A stretch of 64,000 bases of DNA, taken from Bactericera cockerelli (Eukaryota > Arthropoda > Insecta > Hemiptera > Triozidae). Below, in pieces: positions 25,201 to 31,144 of this stretch (position 1 is its first letter; each line of letters opens with the position of its first letter). Below the pieces are notes generated by a model. It worked only from the letters and a program-made list of their open reading frames with translations. It made no database searches and was not told where the DNA came from. The stretch covers positions 28,535,778 to 28,599,777 of the forward strand of contig CM044964.1 of NCBI GenBank assembly GCA_024516035.1, in the 5' to 3' direction. Made by a program: the position numbers and the translations under genes.

Positions 25201-25337
25201 CGCTGAGCATGACCGGTGAGGGCACCGAGGAGCTGACGATCCACAGGAGTGTCACCACCGGTGCACCACCCAGCAGCAGCGGTGGCAGGTTGAGTCAGGG
25301 CCCGCTGGCTGGGGGATTGAACACACCGGTGAGATGA
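5650..25337 (+). CDS. NCAPH: Condensin complex subunit 2 / Barren (CAP-H), condensin I kleisin
   Basis: CAP-H bridges the SMC2 and SMC4 ATPases and recruits CAP-D2 and CAP-G, so condensin I can compact mitotic chromosomes. Eleven exons with GT-AG junctions join in phase to about 737 residues, close to the family length (human about 741). Family blocks in order are FTAKQLNDHFTSCIKLSAEN (residues about 71-90), KNAFDLQLIDYMTLML, TLDASAKIYGCRVDS, the VIEKGPWNKFLIDY-LSSSLRH region, YSYFDEKRLDLWAGPSHW, KRLRFDIKALL, NLCRPDS, and a C-terminal winged-helix-like segment with LANEK-type VNEKSLSMTGEGTEEL. Exon 8 contains an apparent one-base deletion that breaks the frame at 19968-19973. If the deletion is real, the allele is null; an assembly error in the G run is more likely. 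Several exon edges are flanked by splice-junction arrays. Confidence 0.93.
6120..6600 (+). repeat. Interspersed repeat (GACTATAAACAGAGAA family), split by a Helitron
   Basis: The segments GGACTATAAACAGAGAAAAG, CTAGCCAACCCT and TGGCTTATAAAGAGAAAG recur at 41480-41705 and 47580-47795, where they end CTGGCTACAACAACAACAA. In this copy a Helitron-like element at 6239-6469 separates the two halves. No coding capacity is seen. Confidence 0.65.
6239..6469 (+). mobile_element. Non-autonomous Helitron, copy 1
   Basis: It starts TCTTAATATATAAATGTC and ends in a GC-rich hairpin (GCGGGCGACAGCCCGC) followed by CTAG. It sits between A (6238) and T (6470) with no target duplication, as expected of Helitrons. 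The related uninserted repeat at 41480-41705 shows the empty site. It is 231 bp long with no Rep/helicase coding. Confidence 0.88.
6836..7273 (+). mobile_element. 5'-truncated LINE, C-terminal fragment with poly(A)
   Basis: Two frames together give a LINE ORF2 C-terminus: motifs such as TPYAIRNH, NKYGKTTLKHQIIK and LNKLPENLRE...FMKKEIQKHLL. These are separated by a frameshift near 7110-7147 and followed by a 41-A run at 7233-7273. It lies in NCAPH intron 1 in the sense direction and is a dead insertion. Confidence 0.65.
7274..8072. other. Remainder of NCAPH intron 1
   Basis: AT-rich, with a short TTA microsatellite near 7441-7465. The intron ends ATAATCATTCCAG at 8072. I recognise no gene here. 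Confidence 0.5.
8073..8270 (+). CDS. NCAPH: NCAPH exon 2
   Basis: Residues 25-90, phase 0 at both ends (66 codons). It begins TTANDDEAERSR, runs through a Ser/Thr-rich linker, and ends in the conserved N-terminal kleisin block FTAKQLNDHFTSCIKLSAEN, the region that in the family contacts the SMC2 neck. Confidence 0.92.
8446..8538 (+). CDS. NCAPH: NCAPH exon 3
   Basis: Residues 91-121, phase 0. It encodes KINVKNAFDLQLIDYMTLML and QKKDSIMNDFS, the second conserved N-terminal helix of the Barren family. The donor is TCA|GTAAGA. Confidence 0.92.
8745..8945 (+). mobile_element. tRNA-like SINE with a GTTAAAACCAAATAGAATC tail
   Basis: A tRNA-like head (GGTGCAATGGTTGATACTAC, a box-B-like GAGTTTGATTCC) is followed by CCAGCCCAACTCAGGCTGGTG. 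The body, GTTCCCAGC(A/G)AATG...AGGACGTTAAAACCAAATAG, is also found at 16170-16330. Confidence 0.5.
9100..9372 (+). mobile_element. tRNA-derived SINE, family 4
   Basis: Head: GGCCTAGCGGTAGCATGCTC with box B GGGTTCGAATCCC. Body: TCGGCTCTGTACTTTGGATG, CCTCGTGAGGA and CGACCAGTGGCGGCATTACG. The body is shared with SINE family 3, whose tRNA head differs. It lies in NCAPH intron 3. Confidence 0.75.
9748..9978 (+). CDS. NCAPH: NCAPH exon 4
   Basis: Residues 122-198, phase 0. It encodes TLDASAKIYGCRVDSLFQNV, the hallmark block of CAP-H, then a Gly/Glu-rich low-complexity linker of roughly 35 residues, and ends in a basic RKRKKKNRPK patch. The linker is strongly GC-rich and could vary in length between alleles. 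Confidence 0.93.
10021..10251 (-). mobile_element. Non-autonomous Helitron, copy 2
   Basis: The same family as 6239-6469, in reverse orientation. The minus strand reads TCTTAATATATAAATGTC...GCGGACGACAGCCCGCTAG between A (complement of 10252) and T (complement of 10020). It lies 42 bases after the exon 4 donor. The hairpin stem has one changed base compared with copies 1 and 3. Confidence 0.87.
10298..10495 (-). mobile_element. tRNA-derived SINE, family 1
   Basis: A minus-strand copy with the full head (CGGTAGCTCGGTGGTAAAGG, box B variant) and the family body, ending in the GTATAAATAAGGC tail. Confidence 0.78.
10826..10885 (+). repeat. Short imperfect-palindrome repeat (GAGACTTTGTTTAG family)
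   Basis: GAGACTTTGTTTAGACTGTG ... TCTCATTGTTGCAG recurs at 34686-34746 and, inverted, at 46252-46308. It is about 60 bp and of unknown origin. Confidence 0.45.
11070..11298 (+). CDS. NCAPH: NCAPH exon 5
   Basis: Residues 199-275, ending one base into a codon. It encodes KTVTSAHALGSINRKVIEKG, then PWNKFLIDYADNAILLSSSL. This aligns with the family region that follows the basic patch (KTIEQN...D..F....FDE...G.FLS.L). The donor is CCTG|GTGAGT. Confidence 0.9.
11518..11950 (-). mobile_element. SINE family 4 copy split by Helitron copy 3
   Basis: The minus-strand SINE body (GGCTCTGTACTTCGGATTTC, CCTCGTGAGGACAATTTGGG, CTCGTAATGTCGATGC) is interrupted at 11573-11799 by a Helitron. The tRNA head is missing at the right end (about 11937). 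Confidence 0.7.
11573..11799 (-). mobile_element. Non-autonomous Helitron, copy 3 (nested in a SINE)
   Basis: A minus-strand copy with TC start, GCGGGCGACAGCCCGC hairpin and CTAG end, inserted between A and T of the SINE. It shows that the Helitron family was active after this SINE. Confidence 0.87.
12039..12200 (+). CDS. NCAPH: NCAPH exon 6
   Basis: Residues about 275-329. It begins with two bases completing an Asp codon and continues IPVDSELCPTFAKFSWDIAM, then an acidic segment EPEPVPELEYDDPF. The family equivalent is the (I)CPSLAGF block followed by an acidic stretch. The donor is TTTG|GTATGT. Confidence 0.9.
12305..12600 (+). mobile_element. Probable retrotransposon 3' end
   Basis: A segment ending CCAAGGACTCTGTTTAATAA followed by an A-rich tail, typical of the 3' end of a non-LTR element. 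No ORF remains. The assignment is weak. Confidence 0.35.
12742..12860 (-). mobile_element. SINE family 1, head-less fragment
   Basis: Only the tail and body are present (TATCGCCTTATTTATACTGC ... CTTGTCATGACGGG). The tRNA head is lost. Confidence 0.6.
13190..13316 (-). mobile_element. tRNA-derived SINE, family 5
   Basis: On the minus strand the head is GCTCCCATGGCCTAATGGTC with box B GGTTCAAATCC, followed by GGCGGGGGCAATAGC and CCTCGTGAGGACATAGAG. It shares the CCTCGTGAGGA motif with families 3 and 4 but has a different head. Confidence 0.55.
13368..13393 (+). repeat. Poly-C run (26 C)
   Basis: An uninterrupted C homopolymer in NCAPH intron 6. Its length is likely to be unreliable in the assembly. 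Confidence 0.85.
13557..13685. mobile_element. MITE, GGGCGGAATTAATAGAC family
   Basis: Inverted ends AGGGCGAAATTAA / ...TCATTTCGCCCT bracket about 130 bp. The interior shares GCGCCACAG and TTACGTACGCAATC-like blocks with copies at 15400, 37604 and 37735. Confidence 0.6.
13718..13778. repeat. Perfect 21-bp hairpin (AAAATGGCGGAC)
   Basis: CCTCAATAGAAAATGGCGGA(C) is mirrored by its perfect reverse complement around a short loop, about 60 bp in all. A related imperfect hairpin lies at 35981-36033, and both are followed by an AGAGA(G/A)CATTGGGAGT stretch, so this is a small fold-back family. Confidence 0.75.
13838..13925 (+). mobile_element. TACAGGGTG transposon end, one arm
   Basis: It starts TA|TACAGGGTGTTTCATTTT and is followed by a TTACTCGG motif also seen in the arm at 63456. 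No opposite end was found; a SINE follows at once. Confidence 0.5.
13937..14125 (+). mobile_element. tRNA-derived SINE, family 1 (full-length)
   Basis: A complete plus-strand copy: head CCCGGTAGCTCAGTGGTAAA, box B GGTTCGAAACC, body and GTATAAATAAGGC tail, then TTATTA repeats. A good reference copy for the family. Confidence 0.85.
14380..14735 (+). repeat. Minisatellite in NCAPH intron 6
   Basis: About six tandem units of roughly 60 bp built from AAACACTTTTATATGACTAG, GATTCATTTTTTTT and CTTCAAAATAGAAGTG. It lies 160 bases before exon 7 but, unlike the other arrays here, contains no exon sequence. Confidence 0.75.
14897..15133 (+). CDS. NCAPH: NCAPH exon 7
   Basis: Residues about 329-408. It opens with a Gly-rich run and an acidic stretch, then LLSGDTRSQDYSYFDEKRLD followed by LWAGPSHWKLKK. 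This is the most recognisable central CAP-H block (family pattern YSYF....MWAGP.HW). The donor is GACA|GTGAGT. Confidence 0.94.
15400..15498. mobile_element. MITE, GGGCGGAATTAATAGAC family
   Basis: GGGCGGAATTAATAAACGG ... GTCTATTAATTCCGCCCT: near-perfect terminal inverted repeats around a 60-bp core. Confidence 0.72.
15556..15690 (+). mobile_element. tRNA-derived SINE, family 2 (Thr-like head)
   Basis: Head: CCTCGGTAGCTTGATCGATA, anticodon-loop-like CTTGTAA, box B GGTTCAAGTCCC. Tail: GAGTAGTTGTGAT...GATAACTT. Other copies are near 20117, 40303, 52730 and 61376. Confidence 0.72.
15951..16022 (+). tRNA. tRNA-Glu (anticodon TTC), copy 1
   Basis: The 72-nt sequence folds as a standard cloverleaf. 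The acceptor stem TCCCATG pairs with CATGGGA, the anticodon loop is CTTTCAC with TTC at 15984-15986, and the T-arm is GGTTCGATTCC. A T run follows directly as the Pol III terminator. It matches the insect tRNA-Glu(TTC) pattern from memory. It lies in NCAPH intron 7, in sense. Identical gene bodies occur at 26579 and 49766. Confidence 0.95.
16170..16435 (+). mobile_element. SINE/LINE tail fragment (GGAAGGGCATCCAGCC motif)
   Basis: Contains GGTACGATTCCCAGCGAATG, GGACGTTAAAACCAAATAG and GGAAGGGCATCCAGCCATAA, motifs seen in the tails of RTE-like elements and the SINEs that ride on them. A related partial copy is at 8745-8945. Confidence 0.5.
16445..17334. mobile_element. 890-bp fold-back element, unit 1 of 3
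   Basis: It begins TACAGGGTCTTCATAAAG and ends with the reverse complement. Each arm is about 430 bp, and the two halves mirror each other through the whole element (for example AGGCCTAGGTTTCTCGAAAA at both ends). TA flanks both ends. There is no coding capacity. The termini and TA site fit a Tc1/mariner-type non-autonomous element. Confidence 0.85.
17337..18225. mobile_element. 890-bp fold-back element, unit 2 of 3
   Basis: A near-identical direct copy of unit 1, separated from it by a single TA dinucleotide (17335-17336). The arms are again inverted repeats. Confidence 0.85.
18228..19117. mobile_element. 890-bp fold-back element, unit 3 of 3
   Basis: A third direct copy, again separated by TA (18226-18227). 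Its right arm is closer to a canonical arm than those of units 1 and 2, including GGACGTCCGACCCTGTATCT where the others read GCATTACGTCCCACCCTGTA. Confidence 0.85.
19216..19870 (+). repeat. Splice-junction array: exon 8 acceptor (10 copies)
   Basis: Units of about 62-69 bp, each made of TTTTCCTAATGTCCCGAAAC, a TTGCCTCTCAG acceptor and the first 19 bases of exon 8 (AGCCAGCTCGGAACAGCTC), then AATCATATA. Nine decoys precede the real acceptor at 19851|19852, whose exon reads AGCCAGCGCGG. Every decoy keeps the pyrimidine-rich CTCTCAG. Confidence 0.92.
19852..20076 (+). CDS. NCAPH: NCAPH exon 8 (contains a one-base frameshift)
   Basis: Residues about 408-483. The first part reads ARQEKLKAKQQFKIEFNPNL and KISARF in one frame. 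The second reads DTTWLSERTMGAWSSRKVTY and SEDCHADPSDLLR in the frame one base earlier, which is the frame that joins exon 9. As given, the first frame stops at TGA 19992. The switch must occur near the six-G run at 19968-19973, where one missing G would restore continuity. Family equivalent: FEIDF...F, then a W..TTLP..F-like block. Confidence 0.88.
20117..20150 (+). mobile_element. SINE family 2 head fragment
   Basis: Only AACCTCAGTAGCTTGATCGA and TAAGGCG remain. Confidence 0.5.
20437..20563 (+). CDS. NCAPH: NCAPH exon 9
   Basis: Residues about 483-525, ending in phase 0. The first base completes an Arg codon, then FFLHKRLRFDIKALLRNSDL and FNTTSRMPTTEQKLDGDALD SQ follow. The donor is CAG|GTAAAC. 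Confidence 0.9.
20554..20795 (+). repeat. Splice-junction array: exon 9 donor (3 copies)
   Basis: An 85-bp unit carrying the last bases of exon 9 plus its donor (TTTGGACTCTCAG|GTAAACAT) and intron sequence (ATTATTCCAGCAGTAAGCCT). It occurs at about 20551, 20637 and 20722, the first being the real junction. The intron part resembles the SINE family 1 body on the minus strand. Confidence 0.9.
20975..23221 (+). repeat. Splice-junction array: exon 10 acceptor (about 44 copies)
   Basis: Units of about 40-60 bp, each with a (TTCTA)n pyrimidine-rich tract, the acceptor ATTCCAG (sometimes TTCTAG) and the first 18-21 bases of exon 10 (AACCTGTGTCGTCCGGACTC or the 3-bp-shorter AACCTGTGTCCGGACTC). I counted 43 decoys before the real site at 23200|23201. 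Variants cluster: GTCCGG and CCGG types to the left, GCCCAG and GTCCTG types near the exon. The TTCTA tract lacks stop codons, so all three forward frames stay open for about 600 codons; these are not genes. Confidence 0.95.
23201..23458 (+). CDS. NCAPH: NCAPH exon 10
   Basis: Residues 526-611, phase 0 at both ends. It begins NLCRPDSPRAPSPNRP (family SNFCPGL), is strongly acidic in the middle (DDVDDGAPADYYVDYEDNLD), contains an internal repeat (HEDNLG, HEDSRG), and ends FIGDNLLPLPNI. The donor is ATA|GTGAGT at 23459. Both edges are tandemly repeated into the neighbouring introns. Confidence 0.9.
23425..24254 (+). repeat. Splice-junction array: exon 10 donor (15 copies)
   Basis: A unit of about 55 bp: (TTC)n, then the last 35 bases of exon 10 (ATTGGTGATAATCTGCTGCC, CTTGCCTAACATA) and the donor GTGAGTAACAC. 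The first copy is the real exon end; fourteen further copies follow in the intron and nearly all keep ATA|GTGAGT. The main variation is in the number of TTC triplets. Confidence 0.95.
24397..24874 (+). mobile_element. SINE family 1 copy split by a TTAA element
   Basis: A full head (CCCGGTAGCTCAGTGGTAAA) and body. The tail resumes at 24845 (TAGTCCTAATCGG, GTATAAATAAGGC) after a 281-bp insertion at 24560-24840. Confidence 0.8.
24560..24840. mobile_element. piggyBac-like MITE with TTAA target duplication
   Basis: CACGTTCGTTACC at the left is matched by GGTAACGAACGTG at the right, and TTAA stands directly outside each end (24556-24559 and 24841-24844). The intact SINE sequence has a single TTAA at that point. 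No transposase is present. The TTAA specificity and inverted ends fit the piggyBac superfamily. Confidence 0.85.
24874..24956 (+). repeat. Duplicated 3' end of NCAPH intron 10
   Basis: Two tandem copies of TAGCCAG(A/G)TTTGACTGTA + CACTTATTTCTCCCC; the second ends at the acceptor CCCGCCAG. The acceptor tract is duplicated but no exon sequence is carried. Confidence 0.75.
24957..25337 (+). CDS. NCAPH: NCAPH exon 11 (last coding exon)
   Basis: Residues 612-737 and the TGA stop. INKVDLQIDTRRKVINMKLL aligns with the family [20 protein letters not shown] block; DIPASMQQDLTAPVTFFTVL and VNEKSLSMTGEGTEEL form the C-terminal winged-helix-like segment that contacts SMC4. A Ser/Gly-rich tail of about 35 residues follows. 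GC content is far above that of the surrounding introns. Confidence 0.94.
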   Translation: MNKVDLQIDTRRKVINMKLLKRLAWKIMNFDPRAGGGSGSTQSITFADLYRRLLRDIPASMQQDLTAPVTFFTVLILVNEKSLSMTGEGTEELTIHRSVTTGAPPSSSGGRLSQGPLAGGLNTPVR

Positions 25338-25367
25338 GAACCGCCGCGAGGGTGTGGTTTCGTCAGC

Positions 25368-25580
25368 TGTAGCCCGTTCCAAAAACACTCTCCACTCTCC
25401 AAATATCAGTTCCAGTAGCCCGTTCCAGAAACACTCTCATAATCTCCGTTTCAACTGTCACACAACGCACTCTGATTGGTTCATTTGAACGCAATAACCA
25501 ATCAGAGTGCGTTGTGTGACGGTTGAAACGGAGATTTGGGGATTTTGAGAGTGGAGAGTGTTCCTGGAACGAGCTACTGG
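25368..25580. mobile_element. Fold-back MITE (AGTAGC(C/T)CGTTCCAG ends)
   Basis: Arms of roughly 75-80 bp mirror each other around CATTTGAACGCAA. For example CACAACGCACTCTGATTGGT pairs with ACCAATCAGAGTGCGTTGTG. A partial extra end repeat lies at 25368-25400. It lies just 3' of the NCAPH stop codon, so it may be transcribed within the 3' UTR. Confidence 0.8.
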
Positions 25581-25744
25581 TTTCTCGTCTGAGTGCAACC
25601 GTTTGTTTTCGCGATATTTTGTCTTATTTTGGATTAAGATGCAAAATGGTAGTTATATTGCTCATTTTTTAATACATTACTGTACATTTGTTATTATACA
25701 AATTCGATCAAGTTTTTAAAAATATATAAAGACAAGGAATATTT

Positions 25745-25990
25745 CATCATCAAAGGGTGGCGTCATCGTGAACGATGGTAGCCAGACAGTGGACAAATGA
25801 CTCAGCACTTCTACCACTGTCTTTACAAGGAGGCTAATAATTAACAAGGGCCCCCAGAACCAAGCCAATGCTGGTCTACTCCCTGTTTATAGTCCCCCAG
25901 CCAGACTGTTGGTCTACTCCCTGTGTATAGTCCCCTAGATAGACTGCTGGTCCACTCCCTGTTTATAGTCCCCCAGCCAGACTGTAAAAT
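25745..25990 (-). repeat. Interspersed repeat with internal 38-bp subrepeats, copy 1
   Basis: A unique part (GGTGGCGTCATCGTGAACGA, CCACTGTCTTTACAAGGAGG) is followed by three subrepeats of GGTCTACTCCCTGTTTATAG plus TCCCCCAGCCAGACTG. A second copy, inverted, is at 60903-61140. The nature of the element is unknown. Confidence 0.7.
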
Positions 25991-26261
25991 TATAGAAACA
26001 AAACTTGATCAAGGGTAGTGCTGATGCGTACGGCATTCTCTTCCATCTGTTGCTGTACATAATGAAACGTTGCGAAACGCTTTGCAACGTTTTGAAACAA
26101 AATGTTGCACTCAGGCGCAAACCTGTCCTGAGAGAAGTCTTCTGAAACCGGCAATACACTTAATTTCAACACTGTTTACATGTAGCAGTGTTTCTGCGAT
26201 TCTGTAAACAGGACGATAAGTTGGGACAGAATGACAGCATCACGAGGTCTTCACCTCGCTG

Positions 26262-26323
26262 GACGTTGCTTAACTTCGGTGATCGTATGAGAACCGGTGC
26301 ATTCAACGCGCCATCGACGACGG
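26262..26323 (-). pseudogene. 5S rRNA-like fragment
   Basis: On the minus strand GTTGAATGCACCGGTTCTCA, GATCACCGAAGTTAAGCAAC and GTC follow the middle of arthropod 5S rRNA, including box A. The sequence then diverges, so the box C region (GGATGGGTGACC-type) is missing. It is a truncated pseudogene or the head of a 5S-derived SINE. Confidence 0.65.
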
Positions 26324-26578
26324 TTTTTTAAATAATGACGACAAAGAAAAAAATTCACGTTAAAAAAAAATGAAAATAATCGATCCATTGTTTTTCAATT
26401 ATATAAAAAAATCTTATTCATAAACCCTGTCTTCAGAGTAGGGAATTTCAAACTAGGTAGTACATGACATAATTATTTCATTGAGGTCAGTTACATAAGT
26501 TGTTTACATTCCACTAGTAATATTCAGTATTTCTCGTTCCAGTTTATAACTCCAAATCTCCACTCTGCGTCATCATCC

Positions 26579-26650
26579 TCCCATGTGGTCTAGTGGCTAG
26601 GATATCTGGCTTTCACCCAGAAGGCCCGGGTTCGATTCCCGGCATGGGAA
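26579..26650 (+). tRNA. tRNA-Glu (anticodon TTC), copy 2
   Basis: The 72-nt body is identical to copies at 15951 and 49766, with anticodon TTC at 26612-26614 and a downstream T run. It lies between NCAPH and the I-like LINE. Confidence 0.95.
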
Positions 26651-27220
26651 ATTTTTTGACATTATAAACATTTTTTTTAAATTAAAGTGAATTTTCAAAC
26701 TTGATTTTTAGATTTTTGCCCAATCGATTATTTCTTTCTTAACGTTTACTCTTCCAATCGCATTTCTTTTATGTACGTACAAAATTATTTTTCTCAGAAG
26801 TTATTTACAATTTTTTTTTTTTTTTTGAAAATGTTGATCTTTATTGATGTTTTAAACAATGGTTAGTTTTTAACATCGAGATAATTACAAGAAAAAAAAA
26901 AATACATCGAGATTATGTTGAAATTAATGATAATAGAAGGATGTTAGATAATAAGTAGCAATAAAAGTAAAAAGTAGGTGGGAATAATATTGAGAGTAGA
27001 AAAAGGGGATCAAATTAGTTATAAACAATATGTCTTAGAAAAGAAAAGAATCTGTACTATATTATAATAATGTTAATAAATTAAAATTGCAATAAAACTT
27101 GGGGAGAGAAAGGAGTAAAAAAACTAGAGGTATATTATTGGAGATAGCTCGGGTTATCTGAAATCAGAATAAATTATAGAAAATATTAAATGGGGGGCGG
27201 GATCGGGGGGAGGAGGAAAT

Positions 27221-28740
27221 TTAGATTTTTCCAAACAATTTAGTATGATACAGAAAGCGTAGACATTTATCTAAAGTCTCGTTATTATCTTTTAATATCT
27301 CTTTCATAGAAGTTCCTATCTTGTGGGTTCTTCTTAAGTTGGCTAAAGAATTGCATTGGATAAACCAGTGATCTATGTAGATTGGAGATTGACCGCAAAA
27401 TTCACATGTGAGAGGATCTTTTTTTTCTAAAAGATGTTTATGAGTTGCCAATGAATGACCAATTCGTAATCTGCAGATGACTACTTCTTCAGCTCTTAAT
27501 GTTCGATGTGATGACTTCCATATTTTTATATCTTTTTTAATTTTTCTGAGTTGTCTGCCAAGCATTACATCTTGTTGCCATTCAGTCTCCCAACTTTTAA
27601 TCTGTAAATACTTGAAGTAAGCTTTATAATCACTTGAGGTATAGAAGTTCATGAAAGTAGAATTTCTTGCATTTCTTGCAGCTACATCCACCTCTTCATT
27701 TTCTCTGATGCCAATATGACTAGGTATCCAAAGAAATGATATTTGGTGTCCTAAGCCTGAAATTTCTCTTACTTGATTTAAAATTCTTTCGATGAGTACA
27801 GATTCATTAAAATTAGATTTGAGGCCTTGTAATGAACTTTTTGAATCTGAACAAATTATGAAGTCTTTGAAACAGACATCATTCTGTAAAAAATTCAGAA
27901 CTTCGTTTAAACATAAATAAATTGCCATAAGTTCTGCAGTGTAAATAGATGCAATGCTATTTAGTTGGAACTGTTTAGTTGTTCCATTGAATGAATAAGC
28001 TCCACCTGTGAAATTGGCAGATTTTGATCCATCTGTAAAGGAAAATATTTTATTTATGTGTTGACATTTAAATTCATTAAATTTATGAATTAATTCTTCT
28101 GGTGAAAAATCGGTTTTCTTATTCGAAGTTAGCATTTCAACTTTTAACGGTGGTAACGTCCAATACGATTTCTTGGCCTCTTGTTTAAGGACACACCTAG
28201 TACGAAGGTTAAAGTTCGTCATACTTTCAGCGCGATGGCGGATATTCATGGGATAGTTTGTACTATTAATACGAATCTTCAGACGGTCGTCAAACAATAT
28301 TGGGTAGCAGGGATGATCTGGGTTCCTAGAAACATTAGAAATGTAATTAATACATCGAACATTTCTCCTTGTCTGCAGGGTGGGCTGACCACTCTCAGCA
28401 AGCAGGCTGACGATTGGAGAGGTTCTGAAAGCCCCAGTTACTATTCTAAGAGCAGTATGATGGACGACATTAAGCCTGTCGATGTCTTTCGGTTTCGCGG
28501 ATCCATATATGATTGATCCATAATCCAGAATAGGGATGATGTAAGCGTTATACAATCTCAGCAATGTTTTTCTTGAAAGTCCTTTTTTTCTTCCACCCAG
28601 TATCTTCAAAACATTCATCGCTCTCATACTTTTAGTTCTGGTTTCTTTTATGTGACGTTTCCATGTCCATTGGCTGTCCAAGTAGAGACCAAGGTACTTG
28701 GCCGTTTCATGAAATTCTACTTGATGGTTATGAAAGTGTA
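27221..28740 (-). pseudogene. LINE ORF2, C-terminal part: thumb and RNase H
   Basis: The open part runs from 28681 to the stop at 27221. It begins with DSQWTWKRHIKE and ILDYGSIIYG, the region after the polymerase. RNase H follows with catalytic motifs FTDGSK (first D), TAELMA (E), CSDSKSSLQG (D) and DVAARNA (D). Near the C-terminus a CEFCGQSP...DHWFIQC zinc-like Cys/His motif is seen. All four RNase H acidic positions are present. Confidence 0.9.
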
Positions 28741-28741
28741 T

Positions 28742-28910
28742 ATTATAATAATAAATGCCCGCAGCACGGGTGTATATTTACGAGCCTAGCTCTATTTACA
28801 AACAGAAAACAAATAACATGAATATATCACATAAGAAAGGTTCAAAAACAATCATATCACAGTTACATAAAAAAAAAAAATCAAGTGAAGTTAAAAAATA
28901 TTAGTTAAAA
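28742..28910. mobile_element. About 165-bp insertion inside LINE ORF2
   Basis: It separates the RT frame (ending HLNI) from the next frame (IHFHNHQ). At its right end TTAGTTAAAAAATA(TTA) is directly repeated (about 28896-28923) and an A run lies next to it at 28869-28881, which suggests a small retroposed fragment with a target duplication. I do not recognise the insert. Confidence 0.55.
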
Positions 28911-30225
28911 AATATTAAGGTGTGGTTTTTTCCTGAGACGAGTGAAGTAGATGCCAACCGTTTTTTCCGGTGAAAAAGTAAATCCGTTAGAGTTAGACCA
29001 ACTATGAATTTTATCTAATGTTATCTGTAACGTGTTTTCTATTCTGTTTAGATCATGATGTCGCATGTATAGTATAATATCATCCACAAATAAACCATGT
29101 GACACGTCACTTGGGATGCACTCAGCCAAGTTACTAGTGGCGATGTTACTCAGATCACCAGATAGAGACGACCCCTGCCGGATGCCGTTAGCTAGTGTTC
29201 TGGTTGAAGAAGTGATCCCGTCAATGCTCACGCAGATCTGCGGGTGTGTCATAAAATTATTTATGTAATGAAACATGGGTCCTCCAATATTTTTCTCTAA
29301 TAGTTTTCCTAAGACTGCAACTTTTGAAACCCTGTCGAAAAATTTGTTTATATCAAGGCAAATAGCAATGACATATTCATGATTTTGGAGGCCTATTATC
29401 ACTTCGTGTTCTAGTTGGATCAGGTTATCCATCGTGGATCTTTGCCTTCTATTACCATTTTGGTAGTAATCCACCAAATTATTTTTCTCAATCATATATT
29501 TTAAACGCTTGCTGATCATTTTTTCAAAAATCTTGTTCATGCAGCACAATAAAGATATTGGTCGATAATTAGCGGCTTTCATTGAATCTCGACCAGGTTT
29601 GAGTATGGGTATAATTACCGCAGTGTTCCAAAGTTTTGGTACTTGACCAGAAGCCCAAATATAGTTGAAGAACTCAAGAAGACGTCTGAGTCCTTCCTCG
29701 GGGAGTTGAATGATGAGCTGGTACGAGATCCCGTCCACGCCAGCTGCTGCAGATCTGCAATTTTTAAATGTCGCTATCAGTTCTGTATATGAAAATGGTA
29801 GATTGTAGTCCATGTTGTTAGAGTCTTGGTTTGGAGTGAAGTCGAAATTATTTTTAAAAGATATGAATTCTTCACAATAAACAGAATCAGAAGAGTTTTC
29901 AACGTAAAAATCAGCTAATATTTCTGATATTTCCTGTTTATCGGTTGTTATGATTGAGTTAGAGTTTTTTATACCTGATATTGGGTTGTATGGCCTCTTT
30001 CCTCTAATCTTTCTCATTTGTGCCCACATGTCATTTGAATTTATAGGCTTATCAATTGATTGGACAAATGAGTTCCAGGATATTTCTTTTTGAGATCGAA
30101 CCAATCTCCTAGCAATCGCTCTATATCTTTTGAACTCTATAAAGTTAATAGGTATTGGATTTCTTCTGAAAGTTTTTAAAGCAGCCTTCCGCTTTTCAAT
30201 TGCGTCCTTTATTTCATCCGACCAC
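28905..30225 (-). pseudogene. LINE ORF2, reverse transcriptase part
   Basis: Contains the RT blocks ILKPGRDSMKAANYRPISLL, YQNGNRRQRSTMDNL, CLDINKFFDRV (motif A, where the usual K-A-F-D reads K-F-F-D), GIRQGSSLSGDLSN (motif B) and FVDDI (the catalytic F/YxDD). A one-base shift separates it from the endonuclease frame near 30225-30245, after which SDEIKDAIEKRKAAL begins this frame. Confidence 0.9.
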
Positions 30226-31144
30226 CATACCTCTTACATTTACGAAGATCAAGTTTAGGAATGCATTTTTCCGCTGCACTTATAATGTTATTGTTGATTT
30301 TTTCAAGGGAGGAGTCTATATCTGAAAAATCACTGCTATCATATTGGAAAGTTATTGCTTCTCTGTATTCCGCCCACTTCGCTTTCTTGAATAGCCAGAC
30401 TGTACGAGCAGGACCTGTAGAGTTATAGCAATTATTATGTTGTTTAATAATAATTGGGTAGTGATCAGATTGACTGAGATCATCGTGAACCGTCCACTCT
30501 AAATCGGCCGCAATAGAATCTGAGCATATAGTTAGATCTATGGCTGATGTGATCATATGCGAAAAATTGACATGTGTCTGTTGATTATTTGAGTTCAGTA
30601 ACACGGCATCGTGATTAAAAATGAAATTTTCGATCTGGATACCATTGTTATCAACACGAGTTCCACCCCACAAAACACTGTGCGCGTTAAAATCTCCACA
30701 TATTAACCAGGGTTGAGGTAGTTGAGATGAAATATTTATCAATTCAGTCTCAGAAATTTTGTCTACATTTGGGCGAAAATAAATAGAGCATAATGTTAAA
30801 TCGTAGCTTGATCCTGGAATTTTCATTCTAGCAGCTACGACTTGACAACTACTGTTAATAGGTATTTGACGAGAAAATATTTTTTTATGAATCATTATCA
30901 TAACTCCGCTGCATGATATGCTGCCATCTGTATAGTCGTTCCTGAAAAAATTATAATTGTTAAAATTATTTATTTTCATGCTGGGCATTAAGCGAGTTTC
31001 CTGAAAACAAAAGGCAATAGGTTGAAAATTCTGTATTAAAAGTTTGATATCATCTTTCCTTTGTGGAAAACTTTTGCAGTTCCATTGTATTATAGTTGGT
31101 GCTATACCTGAAAGAGAGTTATTATTTACATTTTGGATTGACAT
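30209..31144 (-). pseudogene. LINE ORF2, APE-type endonuclease part
   Basis: It starts at ATG 31142-31144, about 120 bases after the ORF1 stop. Catalytic motifs are in order: IIQWNCKS (N), FQETRL (E), GDFNAHSVLWGG, SAIDLTICS and SDHYPII (the D and H at the C-terminal end). All expected residues are visible. The frame ends at a stop in the linker to RT through a probable single-base indel. Confidence 0.9.

Noticed and set aside
24939..25388. Minus-strand frame of 149 codons and overlapping 168-codon frame
   Set aside because: Shadows on the complement of GC-rich NCAPH exon 11.
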